Assembly: GCF_900093605.1 (NCBI RefSeq)
Contig: NZ_FLYE01000034.1
Span: 214,100 to 278,099, forward strand
Source: Candidatus Terasakiella magnetica
GTDB taxonomy: Bacteria > Pseudomonadota > Alphaproteobacteria > Rhodospirillales > Terasakiellaceae
Direction: 5' to 3'
Length of the DNA stretch: 64,000 nt
Program-made: the position numbers and the translations under genes
Shown here: one piece after another, positions 18,164-26,802 of the stretch
How positions within the stretch are numbered: the stretch's first letter is position 1
Layout of the letters: each line of letters opens with the position of its first letter
The notes under the pieces: generated by a model
Seen by the model: only the letters and a program-made list of their open reading frames with translations
Told to the model about the DNA's origin: nothing
Databases searched by the model: none

Positions 18164-19813
18164 ATGGAACGTGAATCCATGGAATTTGATGTTGTAATTG
18201 TTGGCGGTGGCCCCTCTGGCCTCTCAGCGGCGATTAAACTCAGCCAACTCGCACAGGAAAAAGAAAAAGAGCTCACCGTCTGTGTGGTTGAAAAGGGTTC
18301 TGAAATTGGTGCCCATATTCTTTCTGGTGCCGTTATTGAAACGGGCCCGCTTAGCTCTCTCTTTCCTGAATGGAAAGAAATGGGCGCGCCACTCACCGTA
18401 GAAGCCAAGGAAGATTCTTTCCTTCACCTGTCTGAAACAGGTTTTAAAAAGCTGCCAACCCCACCGCAGATGAACAACCACGGCAATTATATTGTCTCGC
18501 TTGGTAATGTGTGTCGCTGGTTGGGTGAACAAGCCGAAGAAATGGGCGTTGAAGTTTACCCGGGCTTTGCTGCTTGTGAAGTTCTCTATAACGAAGACGG
18601 TTCGGTTAAAGGCATTGCCACAGGCGATATGGGCCGTGAAAAAGACGGCTCTGAAGGCCCGAACTTTGAACCCGGTGTAGAACTTCATGCGCGCTACACC
18701 ATTTTTGCAGAAGGTGTGCGCGGCTCGCTTGCCAAAGACATCATGGCGAAGTTTGACCTGCGCAAAGATTGCGATCCACAAACCTTTGGGATCGGTATTA
18801 AAGAGCTTTGGGAAATTGATCCTGCCAAACATTCTGAAGGCAAGATCGTTCACACCACGGGCTGGCCGATGGATAGCAAGACCTATGGCGGCTCCTTCCT
18901 TTATCACCTCGATAACAATCAGGTGGCTGTTGGTTTTGTTGTGGGTCTGGATTATGAAAACCCCCATCTCTCACCTTTTGACGAATTCCAGCGTTTCAAA
19001 ACGCACCCTGAAATTTGCAAAACCTTTGAAGCTGGTCGTCGTATCGCCTATGGCGCGCGTGCCCTTAATGAAGGTGGCTTCCAGTCCATCCCGAAACTGA
19101 CCTTCCCGGGTGGTTGTCTGGTTGGCTGTTCTGCTGGTTTCCTCAATGTGCCAAAAATCAAAGGTACACATAACGCCATGCAATCAGGCATCGAAGCGGC
19201 AAATGCCATTTTCGATCTTTGCACCTCAGAAGACGAAAATGTTTCAAACGAGCCAACACAATATAGCGCCAATATGAAAGCGTCTTATGTGTGGGATGAG
19301 CTTTATAAAGTACGCAACATCCGCCCAAGCTTTGCCAAATGGGGCTTCTTTGGCGGTTTAGTCTATTCCGGTTTCACAACTTACCTAACTGGCGGTCGTG
19401 AGCCTTGGACGTTGAAACATCCACATGCAGACAACGAAACATTAAAGCCAGCAGCCAGCATGCCAAAGATTGACTATCCAAAACCGGATGGGAAAATCAG
19501 CTTTGATAAATTGTCTTCTGTCTTCATTTCCAACACGGCCCATGAAGAAAGCCAGCCGTGTCACTTAAAACTCAAAGACGAGTCTGTGCCGCTGAGCGTA
19601 AACTGGGCAAAATACGAAGGCCCTGAAGTACGCTTCTGCCCAGCTGGGGTTTATGAATATCTTGATGATGAAGAAAATGAAGGTCAGAAAAAGTTCCAGA
19701 TGAACTTTGCCAACTGCCTGCATTGTAAAACATGTGACATCAAAGACCCGACCCAGAATATCAACTGGACGACACCAGAAGGTATGGGCGGCCCGAACTA
19801 CCCAAACATGTAA
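18164..19813 (+). CDS. Electron-transfer flavoprotein:ubiquinone oxidoreductase
   Basis: Inner-membrane-associated FAD/[4Fe-4S] enzyme passing electrons from ETF (fatty-acid and amino-acid dehydrogenases) to ubiquinone. 549 aa. FAD-binding motif [15 protein letters not shown] at the N-terminus, [15 protein letters not shown] in the centre, and a C-terminal ferredoxin-like cluster with Cys in [10 protein letters not shown] and [13 protein letters not shown]. Ends GGPNYPNM, typical of the family. aagga lies nine bases before the ATG. ETF alpha/beta are not in this window. Confidence 0.97.
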   Translation: MERESMEFDVVIVGGGPSGLSAAIKLSQLAQEKEKELTVCVVEKGSEIGAHILSGAVIETGPLSSLFPEWKEMGAPLTVEAKEDSFLHLSETGFKKLPTPPQMNNHGNYIVSLGNVCRWLGEQAEEMGVEVYPGFAACEVLYNEDGSVKGIATGDMGREKDGSEGPNFEPGVELHARYTIFAEGVRGSLAKDIMAKFDLRKDCDPQTFGIGIKELWEIDPAKHSEGKIVHTTGWPMDSKTYGGSFLYHLDNNQVAVGFVVGLDYENPHLSPFDEFQRFKTHPEICKTFEAGRRIAYGARALNEGGFQSIPKLTFPGGCLVGCSAGFLNVPKIKGTHNAMQSGIEAANAIFDLCTSEDENVSNEPTQYSANMKASYVWDELYKVRNIRPSFAKWGFFGGLVYSGFTTYLTGGREPWTLKHPHADNETLKPAASMPKIDYPKPDGKISFDKLSSVFISNTAHEESQPCHLKLKDESVPLSVNWAKYEGPEVRFCPAGVYEYLDDEENEGQKKFQMNFANCLHCKTCDIKDPTQNINWTTPEGMGGPNYPNM

Positions 19814-19840
19814 GTTCTAAGTCGTCATATAATTTAAAGA

Positions 19841-19868
19841 AAGGGGAGCCATTGGGTTCCCCTTTTTT
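19841..19868 (+). terminator. Terminator after ETF-QO
   Basis: Stem ggggagcc / ggttcccc (one G-T pair), loop attg, followed by ctttttttg-type T run. Confidence 0.85.
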
Positions 19869-19989
19869 GTTTGGGCAGGATGTGCTGCTCACATAAGTGT
19901 GATTTGCAGGTGATCAAAGCTTCAAGGTAGACTGTTTATATGAACACGTCGGTCTCCCTCCCCCCTTCTCAAACCCAACCGCACCTGTT

Positions 19990-20036
19990 CTTTTTTTTTC
20001 CGGCTTTCGCATTGCCCTTGCGGGGGCCGGAGTATT
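19990..20036. other. GC-rich hairpin flanked by T tracts
   Basis: Outer stem ccggc / gccgg and inner stem cgca / tgcg (20000-20030), preceded by a run of nine T and followed by agtattttt. It sits alone in the 256-bp space between ETF-QO and the lipoprotein gene. It may be a terminator for the lipoprotein gene or the end of a small RNA; I cannot decide between these. Confidence 0.4.
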
Positions 20037-20069
20037 TTTAAGTCTCGATCTTTGGCTTGAAGAATTAAC

Positions 20070-20363
20070 TTAATTCATCGGGACATAGCCTAAACGGCGC
20101 ATACAGCTGTTGAGCAATTTCTTCTGTTTTTTACCCACTTCATATTGGCGCATCTGCTCATCATACATGCTTAAACCTTGATCTGCGTGATTGCGATAAT
20201 CAAGCCCGAGGTGTTTATCAACGGCTCGCTTACAGCGGTTTTGGTCTGTGCGCCATTGCGATGAAGGCAGGGTCTTATGTTTCCAATAAACAGGTGAAGA
20301 CGCCCCCATGCAGCCCGATAAAACGATCAGTACTGATAATGCAATTAAAGCAGATTTCATCAC
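20070..20363 (-). CDS. Small predicted lipoprotein, unknown function
   Basis: 97 aa. A short hydrophobic signal and a lipobox (LSGC, Cys at about residue 18) predict an outer-membrane or periplasmic lipoprotein. The mature part is basic with two more Cys (NRCKRA, NSCMRR) that could form a disulfide. The start overlaps the FAH-family gene's stop by 4 bp (ATGA), so it is translated with that gene. No family recognised. Confidence 0.8.
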   Translation of the reverse strand: MMKSALIALSVLIVLSGCMGASSPVYWKHKTLPSSQWRTDQNRCKRAVDKHLGLDYRNHADQGLSMYDEQMRQYEVGKKQKKLLNSCMRRLGYVPMN

Positions 20364-21022
20364 ACCAATCTCACTGTGAAGTCAGGCAAGCCTTCAATTT
20401 TACAGCTCATTTCATCGCCTTTTTCAACAGCACCCACACCCGCAGGCGTGCCTGTGAAAATAATATCACCTGCGAGCAATTCATCATAGCCATCAAGATG
20501 ATCCATAATCTCACGCACATTATAGATCATTTGGGCGAGGTCACCTTGTTGGCGCATTTCTCCATTAACAGATAAAGAAATGGCCCCCGTTGTTAACTCG
20601 CCTGTTTCCTCAATCGGAATGATTTGTGAGACCGCTGCCCCGCCTGTGAAATTTTTTGAAGTATCCCACGGCATGCCATTTTCTTTAGCCACGGCCTGAA
20701 GGTCTCGTTTGGTAAAATCAATCCCGATACCAAAGCCGAAAATTTTCGCATTTTCCCCCAGTGCGACCACCAGCTCGACCTCATGATGCAGGTCTTGAGT
20801 GGCGCGTGGATACGCAATGGAAACCTCATCCACACCCGCGCTTACTGCATGGGCGGATTTTGAAAAGAATTTCGGCTTCACCTTATTGGGGTCTCCCCCC
20901 ATCTCGCGGATATGTGCCCCGTAGTTTTTCGCCACACAATGGACACGGCGAATGGGAAACTGGGCCTCACTGTCTTTTACGTGAAGGGCGGGCGGGGTCC
21001 ATAAAGGCACAACATATTGCAT
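20360..21022 (-). CDS. Fumarylacetoacetate hydrolase-family protein (FAHD1-like)
   Basis: 220 aa, single FAH domain. Motifs: HCVAKNYGAHIREMG, PKFFSKSAHAV, the metal-binding region HHEVELVVALGE, and IFTGTPAGVGAV. Proteins of this size class include acylpyruvase/oxaloacetate decarboxylase activities, so it probably hydrolyses or decarboxylates a small oxo-acid. Divergent from the marR gene across about 90 bp, so it could be a MarR target. It overlaps the lipoprotein gene. Confidence 0.9.
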   Translation of the reverse strand: MQYVVPLWTPPALHVKDSEAQFPIRRVHCVAKNYGAHIREMGGDPNKVKPKFFSKSAHAVSAGVDEVSIAYPRATQDLHHEVELVVALGENAKIFGFGIGIDFTKRDLQAVAKENGMPWDTSKNFTGGAAVSQIIPIEETGELTTGAISLSVNGEMRQQGDLAQMIYNVREIMDHLDGYDELLAGDIIFTGTPAGVGAVEKGDEMSCKIEGLPDFTVRLV

Positions 21023-21110
21023 GAAAAAACTCCAAGGCTGGACAGATGGCAGATCGGGTTATATGTTGGTATCCATAACATTTATTGTCAAACCATCTTA
21101 GAGGTTTTTG

Positions 21111-21554
21111 GTGCCTGAAAAAACGAATATTGGTCCCTTGAACGACCTGATGACATATCATCTGCGTCGCGCACAAGTTACATCCTTCAACAATTTCACA
21201 GACGCCATGGCAGAAACGCAGGTGACACCCGGTCAGTTTGGGGTGCTCACGCTTATTGCCAGCAATGAAGGCATGTCCCAATCCGCTGTCGCACGCTCCC
21301 TTGGTGTGGAACGCTCTACCATGGTCGCGGTCATTGACGGGCTTGAAAACCGCGGGCTTGTTTTGCGAAAACCCTCGCCCACTGATCGACGCTCCAACGC
21401 ATTGGTCTTAAGTGATGAAGGAAAAGAAGTCTATGCCCGTGGCCTTGAACTTGCCAAGAAAAGTGATCGCGTGACCACAAGTGCGCTGAATGATGAAGAA
21501 GCCGTCCAGCTGGTGACTTTACTGCGTAAAATGAATAGTGCAGCGGGCGTTTAA
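21111..21554 (+). CDS. MarR-family transcriptional regulator
   Basis: 147 aa winged-helix repressor type. Recognition region MSQSAVARSLGVERSTMVAVIDG, wing KPSPTDRRSNALVLS. I chose GTG 21111 because gagg lies six bases upstream; the TTG at 21108 is too close. Divergent from the FAH-family gene, which it may regulate along with itself. Its stop overlaps the convergent ATPase gene by 4 bp. Ligand unknown. Confidence 0.9.
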   Translation: MPEKTNIGPLNDLMTYHLRRAQVTSFNNFTDAMAETQVTPGQFGVLTLIASNEGMSQSAVARSLGVERSTMVAVIDGLENRGLVLRKPSPTDRRSNALVLSDEGKEVYARGLELAKKSDRVTTSALNDEEAVQLVTLLRKMNSAAGV

Positions 21555-22984
21555 CCCAGTTCGTTCACCAAACCATAGGCATAAAGACTTGCTGGCATAG
21601 ATTGAATGCGCACATGGCGATGATAGCCTGTGCGCACAATATTCTGGGTCAAAAGCAAAGTGTCTTCTTCGCCATTACAGTTTAAGCGCACAAAATCCGT
21701 CACTGTTTGTGGCCCTTCGCCAAAACCTGATAAGGTCTGCTTCCAATCCATCTCGATAATCAGGTTGGGTTCAGGCGCGCGTTGTTTTTGCGCCGCCAAA
21801 TCGCTATAGCCCACCAGATCAATTTTACCACCGCGCCAGCTTGCATATGTAAGTGCTGCAATGCGATGAGAAGCACCCAGCCATTGGCTGTAAACCGCGG
21901 TTTCCACCAAACGGGGATAAACCTTATCATTGGGGAAGACCGGACCAAACAGGGCCGCATACCAACTTGGTGAGGTGATAAACACCTTAAAAGCCACCGC
22001 GCGCTGAAAGCGTTTGGCATTTTTATCAACACGATGCAGGCGACGAATAAGCCAAGCCGATTCAAGGAAATCGAGATATTTACGCAAGGTGTTTTTGGCA
22101 ATCTTGGTTTCGCGCGCAAGCTCTTCAATACTGACTTCCAACCCCGTATTATAGGCCAGTAAGGCAAAAAGATGGGACAGGCCCTTTAAATCATTAATGC
22201 CGTAAAAAGACGCCATGTCTTTATGCAGCAAACGGTCAATCATGCCATCGCGCACAAATAACGGCGAAGGTGCGCCTTGGGTCTTGCCCAGCACACTTTC
22301 AGGAAAACCACCATAATTGATATAATATTGAAATTCTTTATTCAACGCAGGCAGGTTAGCCTGATTAAAGGCTAGCTTATGTTGGGCCGGATCGCCACCA
22401 AACAATTCTTGCTCACGCCCACGAAAGCGCAAAAATTCTGCAAAACATAAAGGGGGAAGAATTGAAATATCATAGCCCGGATCATTGTCTTCCAGTTCTT
22501 CCGGTAAAGATACCCCCGCTGAAAGCACACCGATGAGGCGCACTTGTGGAAATTCTTTTGCCACTTCCACCAGATCTTCTTGCCAATCGGCCATATACTG
22601 AAGCTCATCAAGAAAAGCATAAAGGGTTTTGCCTTCAGATGTGTCTTGATTACGCTTGATAAACAGGCTCAAAATCTCGCGCAGGCCCGCTTCCCAATAG
22701 GTCGGCGCCCCAAGTGAGGCCAGCAAGATATGGCGCGGTGAAGTACCCGTTTCAATAAGGCGGGCCACCATCTGGCGCACCATCACGGTTTTACCGCAAC
22801 GACGTGGACCAGAAAGAACAACAGAACGGCCCATCTCGCCTTGTTCTATTTTGTGGGCAAAGTCTTTGAAAAAAAGGCGCTTTGGGGGAAGTTTGAACTT
22901 TTGCGGCGTCTGTTCATCCAATGCCCACCATGGGTTATCAAATAACAGCCGGTTTTTAACCGCCTCAACCCCATAAGTTTGCAT
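21551..22984 (-). CDS. AAA ATPase with DUF4143 C-terminal domain
   Basis: 477 aa. Walker A SGPRRCGKTVMVRQ (about residue 60) and Walker B YAFLDELQY; an arginine-containing sensor region follows. The central winged-helix part (ELARETKIAKNTLRKYLDFL) and the C-terminal PD-(D/E)xK-like fold (GGKIDLVGY, LIIEMDWK) are typical of the AAA_14/DUF4143 family. Role unknown; such genes occur as singletons and in variable regions, and some are toxin/defence-associated. No partner gene is adjacent. Confidence 0.88.
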   Translation of the reverse strand: MQTYGVEAVKNRLLFDNPWWALDEQTPQKFKLPPKRLFFKDFAHKIEQGEMGRSVVLSGPRRCGKTVMVRQMVARLIETGTSPRHILLASLGAPTYWEAGLREILSLFIKRNQDTSEGKTLYAFLDELQYMADWQEDLVEVAKEFPQVRLIGVLSAGVSLPEELEDNDPGYDISILPPLCFAEFLRFRGREQELFGGDPAQHKLAFNQANLPALNKEFQYYINYGGFPESVLGKTQGAPSPLFVRDGMIDRLLHKDMASFYGINDLKGLSHLFALLAYNTGLEVSIEELARETKIAKNTLRKYLDFLESAWLIRRLHRVDKNAKRFQRAVAFKVFITSPSWYAALFGPVFPNDKVYPRLVETAVYSQWLGASHRIAALTYASWRGGKIDLVGYSDLAAQKQRAPEPNLIIEMDWKQTLSGFGEGPQTVTDFVRLNCNGEEDTLLLTQNIVRTGYHRHVRIQSMPASLYAYGLVNELG

Positions 22985-23083
22985 TTCAGTCCCCGATGAT
23001 TGATTATTATTTCGCCTTTATCGACCATTAGAATACGCAAGCTTTTACCTAAGCGCAAGCTATTGATCTTAGAAAAAATGACC

Positions 23084-23416
23084 CTATAAGGAACGGTTAT
23101 ATTTTTGTAAGAACACCTTCTGTTCTGCTATGAGTTTCTTATATTTCAAAACCTTAAGTAAGATAGGGATAAACATCAACAGGGCACAAAAAGCAACAAT
23201 CACCCATAAGAAACCAAAAGTCATCAACACACCATAAGCTTGCTTGTTTATAACCAAGATCAATGGAGAAAGCTGAGCATAAAAAAACAGCCCGACAATT
23301 GATGTGATGCAATATATCAGCGATGTTTGATGATACTCATACTGTTCTTCAATATATTCTTTTTCCTGGGGGGCAAGAATCAGGCGAAGATTATCATCAC
23401 GAATATGTGTCAGCAC
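23084..23416 (-). CDS. Small membrane protein with two predicted helices
   Basis: 110 aa. Two hydrophobic stretches (about 32-55, SLIYCITSIVGLFFYAQL; and 65-88, FGFLWVIVAFCALLMFIPIL) between charged termini. No family recognised. It lies in a low-information stretch between the ATPase and the next membrane protein. Base composition is lower in GC than its neighbours, so it could be acquired or fast-evolving. Confidence 0.65.
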   Translation of the reverse strand: MLTHIRDDNLRLILAPQEKEYIEEQYEYHQTSLIYCITSIVGLFFYAQLSPLILVINKQAYGVLMTFGFLWVIVAFCALLMFIPILLKVLKYKKLIAEQKVFLQKYNRSL

Positions 23417-23487
23417 TGCATTATCCTTTCATTTCGTAATCCATGACGATAGTATGAAAGGATTAGCGGATTTTTTTTAAGGTTGAT

Positions 23488-24075
23488 GTGAAGTTGCGCA
23501 CACCCTCCCATTCTTTAAGCCTTGGTATGAAAGTCGGTTTTTTGCTCGGCTGGGTCTTTTTTGCTGCAGCTTTTCTTCTCGCTGCTGCTGAAGCTGTTGT
23601 TTCACGCGGGTTTATCACCTCTACCAATGACCTGCTCATTGCCCTTGCCCCGGGAAAATGGATTGCTTTTAAAGCCCGTTTTGATTCTGTCCTTCTAGAT
23701 GTTATTCTCTCCACTATCTTGCAGCTGCCGGGCTGGTTTGTTGCTGGTTTTCCGGCCTTTTTCCTCATCTGGACGTGCCGCCCCCATCGTGAAGAAATGG
23801 ACCCCGAGCTTTATAATTCACTCACCACCTTTGATCGCCTTGCTAAATTGGCTGAAGAAGACGGTGCCCAAAATGATGACCCCACTTTTCAGGAATATCA
23901 TCTTGAAGATTATGAGGAGGATTATCATCGCGAAGATGTAAAATCAGCCACTGACTATATGAAAGAATGGCAACCCGAAGCCGTTGAAGAAGAAGACCAA
24001 ACACCCAAAGGGCCCAATGAACGCATGGATGATGCGCGTGCTAAACTCACTATCCCCTTTGACAAACTGTCATAA
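23488..24075 (+). CDS. Membrane protein with acidic C-terminal tail, unknown function
   Basis: 195 aa. Two predicted membrane helices (about 15-38, KVGFLLGWVFFAAAFLLAAA; 70-93, ILSTILQLPGWFVAGFPAF) followed by a ~100-residue acidic cytoplasmic region rich in Asp/Glu (EDYEEDYHRED). No family recognised. It precedes the two REC-GGDEF genes by 97 bp on the same strand and might share their transcript. Start ATG is the first after the divergent small membrane protein. Confidence 0.7.
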   Translation: MKLRTPSHSLSLGMKVGFLLGWVFFAAAFLLAAAEAVVSRGFITSTNDLLIALAPGKWIAFKARFDSVLLDVILSTILQLPGWFVAGFPAFFLIWTCRPHREEMDPELYNSLTTFDRLAKLAEEDGAQNDDPTFQEYHLEDYEEDYHREDVKSATDYMKEWQPEAVEEEDQTPKGPNERMDDARAKLTIPFDKLS

Positions 24076-24172
24076 CTTGAATCTTTTCATGTACTTATTG
24101 TTTGCGATACCCCTGTAGTTTTTGTAGTCTTTTAAGAGCGCTTTCAAATAAATTAATAAAACAGGTGGAATA

Positions 24173-25423
24173 ATGGCTGAGATTTTACTGGTAGAAGATG
24201 CGAAATTCTTCAGAACCGTCCTGAAATCTCAAATCGAAGGAAGCTTTGGCTATAACGTTACCGCCGTTGAAACCTATGGCGAAGCGGTAAAAGAACTAAC
24301 ATCGCGCCAAAATCATTACGACCTTGCTTTACTGGATTTGAACCTGCCCGATGCCCCTGATGGGGAAATTGTGGATGTGGTTTCAGGTATGTCGATCCCC
24401 TCGATTATTTTCTCCGGCTCTTTTAGTGAAGAAATCCGCGACCTGTTAGAACGCCCTAATATTATTGATTATGTGGTCAAAGACAGCCCGGCAAGCCTGA
24501 ACTATGTTCTCAACACAGTTGATCGTTATTTCAAAAACAATCATTGCAAAGTGTTGGTGGTTGATGATTCACGCGTGGCACGCAAACATATGGTCGCCTT
24601 ATTGCGCCAGTTTAATTTCAACGTATTTAGTGCAGAAAATGGTCAAGAAGCCTTAAAAGTATTTAACGAGCATGGTGATATCCGCCTTGTCATCACCGAT
24701 TATAATATGCCCGATATGCAGGGCGTGGATGTCTGTAAAAGAATCCGTGCAAAAAAGAACCGTGATGAAGTTTGCATCATTGGGGTTTCAGCCTACGGTA
24801 CCCACGCCATCTCGGCCCAATTTCTAAAAGCCGGGGCCAGTGACTTTCTTGTAAAACCCTTTCTGACAGAAGAATTCTTCTGTCGCGTCACCTTAAACAT
24901 GGATGCGCTTGATAAGGTTCATGAGCTTGATGAGCTTGTTTATACAGATTTGGTCACACAGCTTAAAAACCGTCGTTATCTTGAAGCTAAATATAAACGT
25001 ATCTACAAAAGAGCGAGAGAGCTTGAGCTTAACCTCGTCTGCGCCTTTTTTGAATTAGATGACTTTAAAGAATTTAATGATAAATATGGCAGCGATGCAG
25101 GGGATGCGATCTTGTTTATGCTCGCGCGTGAGTTTGAAAAAACCTTCAAATCAAGTGGCCTGACCACGCGTTATGGCGGCAGTCAATTCTGCTTGTTGGG
25201 TACCACTGATAACCTTGATGATTATATGGAGCATATCCAAAATGCCCATAACATGCTCACCCAGAAAACATTTAATTTTGCAGATCAAGAATTGAACATC
25301 AGCTTCACAACATGTGTCTGCAGCCTCAAGGATATTGCCTCAGCCGATATCCTTGCAAAAACTAAAAGTGCCATAAACGATGCCAAGAAAACTCTGAAAG
25401 GTCACTTCCTTCGTGCAGATTAA
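24173..25423 (+). CDS. REC-REC-GGDEF protein with degenerate active site (GGSQF)
   Basis: 416 aa, PleD-like layout: REC1 (about 1-120, LLDLNLPDAPDG), REC2 (about 122-245, VTD-type acceptor in VITDYNMPD, Lys in VKPF), GGDEF domain (about 255-410). The signature is GGSQF at 335-339 instead of GGDEF/GGEEF, and the first metal-binding Asp is Glu (FFELDDFK). No RxxD inhibitory site is seen. Diguanylate cyclase activity is therefore unlikely; a receptor or scaffold role is inferred. 24 bp upstream of a paralogue of the same architecture. Confidence 0.92.
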   Translation: MAEILLVEDAKFFRTVLKSQIEGSFGYNVTAVETYGEAVKELTSRQNHYDLALLDLNLPDAPDGEIVDVVSGMSIPSIIFSGSFSEEIRDLLERPNIIDYVVKDSPASLNYVLNTVDRYFKNNHCKVLVVDDSRVARKHMVALLRQFNFNVFSAENGQEALKVFNEHGDIRLVITDYNMPDMQGVDVCKRIRAKKNRDEVCIIGVSAYGTHAISAQFLKAGASDFLVKPFLTEEFFCRVTLNMDALDKVHELDELVYTDLVTQLKNRRYLEAKYKRIYKRARELELNLVCAFFELDDFKEFNDKYGSDAGDAILFMLAREFEKTFKSSGLTTRYGGSQFCLLGTTDNLDDYMEHIQNAHNMLTQKTFNFADQELNISFTTCVCSLKDIASADILAKTKSAINDAKKTLKGHFLRAD

Positions 25424-25447
25424 TTTACATATGCTAGGACGCCTGCG

Positions 25448-26713
25448 ATGACCCATGAAACCAAACCAACAGAAATCCTGCTGGTTGAAGATGCGAAATT
25501 CTATCGCTCGGTGATTAAAAGCCAGTTGGAAAAACAGCTTGGATTTGTTGTGGCCTGCGCTGAAACCCTTCAAGAAGCCGATGAAATCCTTGAAGAACGT
25601 GCTGATGATTTCTTTTTAGCCTTACTTGACCTCAACCTTCCCGATGCACCCAACGGGGAAATTGTTGAACATGTAATGAAGAAGAATATTCCTTCTGTTG
25701 TTTTTTCTGGTCATTTTAATGAGGAAATGCGCGACGATTTGATGCAAAAACGCATCATTGATTATGTGCTGAAAGACAGCCCCGCCAGTATTGAATACGT
25801 GATCTCGACTGTGAAGCGGCTTTATCAAAACCAGTTTGTTAAAGTGCTTTTAGTCGATGATTCTAAAACCGCGCGCTTCCAAATGGGTGAATTGCTCAAC
25901 CGTTATAAATTCCAAGTGGTTGAAGCCAAAGACGGGCTTGAAGGGCTTGAGGTCCTTGCCAATAACCCTGATGTTAAGCTCGTCATTACTGATTACAACA
26001 TGCCCAATCTGGATGGTTTTGAATTTACTAAGAAAATCCGCACGCAATATTCAAAACGTGAGCTTTCCATCATTGGCGTATCGACCTATGGCAACCACGC
26101 ACTTTCCGCCAAATTCATTAAAGTCGGGGCTAATGATTTCATCACCAAGCCCTTCTTAAATGAAGAGTTCTTCTGCCGTGTCTCGCAAAATGTAGAAATT
26201 ATCGACTACATCAATGCCATGAAAGAATCGGTGGTTACGGATTATCTTACAGGCCTAAAAAATCGGCGTTATTTCTATGAGCGCGGCCTACAGATGTTTA
26301 AAGAGTCCCAAGAAGGCAATGGCTATCTGATTGCCGCCATGATGGATCTTGACGGGCTTAAAACCGTTAATGATACCTATGGGCATGACTGTGGCGATGA
26401 GATTTTGCGCCATGCGGCGAGTAAGCTGAGACAACATTTTGCCAATATCGGCGTTGTCACCCGTTTTAGCGGCGGTGAATTTTGCGCGATTATGTATCGC
26501 GACGGAACTGAAGATATTATCGAGTTTTTCGAAAATATCCGCCATGAGATCGAAACCACACCGCTGCATTACACCAACCAACAGGTTAAAACCAGTATCA
26601 GCATTGGGGTGACGTGGCAAAATACTGAAAACCTTGATGATCTGGTCAATCTTTGTGAGCGTTTCTTGCTCAAAGCCAAAGAACAAGGTGGCAATAAGGT
26701 CGTTGTTGGCTAA
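25448..26713 (+). CDS. REC-REC-GGDEF protein with altered signature (SGGEF)
   Basis: 421 aa paralogue of the preceding gene with the same REC-REC-GGDEF order (LLDLNLPDAPNG; VITDYNMPNLDG; TKPF). The substrate-binding region is canonical (MMDLDGLKTVNDTYGHDCGDE), but the signature at 341-345 is SGGEF, so the catalytic acidic residue at position 3 is Gly. No RxxD site. Activity is doubtful but less certainly lost than in its neighbour. The two probably act together; targets unknown. Ends at a bidirectional terminator. Confidence 0.92.
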   Translation: MTHETKPTEILLVEDAKFYRSVIKSQLEKQLGFVVACAETLQEADEILEERADDFFLALLDLNLPDAPNGEIVEHVMKKNIPSVVFSGHFNEEMRDDLMQKRIIDYVLKDSPASIEYVISTVKRLYQNQFVKVLLVDDSKTARFQMGELLNRYKFQVVEAKDGLEGLEVLANNPDVKLVITDYNMPNLDGFEFTKKIRTQYSKRELSIIGVSTYGNHALSAKFIKVGANDFITKPFLNEEFFCRVSQNVEIIDYINAMKESVVTDYLTGLKNRRYFYERGLQMFKESQEGNGYLIAAMMDLDGLKTVNDTYGHDCGDEILRHAASKLRQHFANIGVVTRFSGGEFCAIMYRDGTEDIIEFFENIRHEIETTPLHYTNQQVKTSISIGVTWQNTENLDDLVNLCERFLLKAKEQGGNKVVVG

Positions 26714-26740
26714 GGCCTAAATCCCCAATATTTAAACAAA

Positions 26741-26780
26741 GAAAAAGGCTTTTCTGAATGAACAGAAAAGCCTTTAAACT
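26741..26780. terminator. Bidirectional terminator between the GGDEF pair and lpd
   Basis: Perfect 13-bp stem aaaggcttttctg / cagaaaagccttt with a 6-base loop (26744-26775). The minus-strand side has tttttctttg, strong for lpd; the plus side is weaker. Confidence 0.85.
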
Positions 26781-26802
26781 TTTAAAAACAATGCAGCGCT
26801 TA

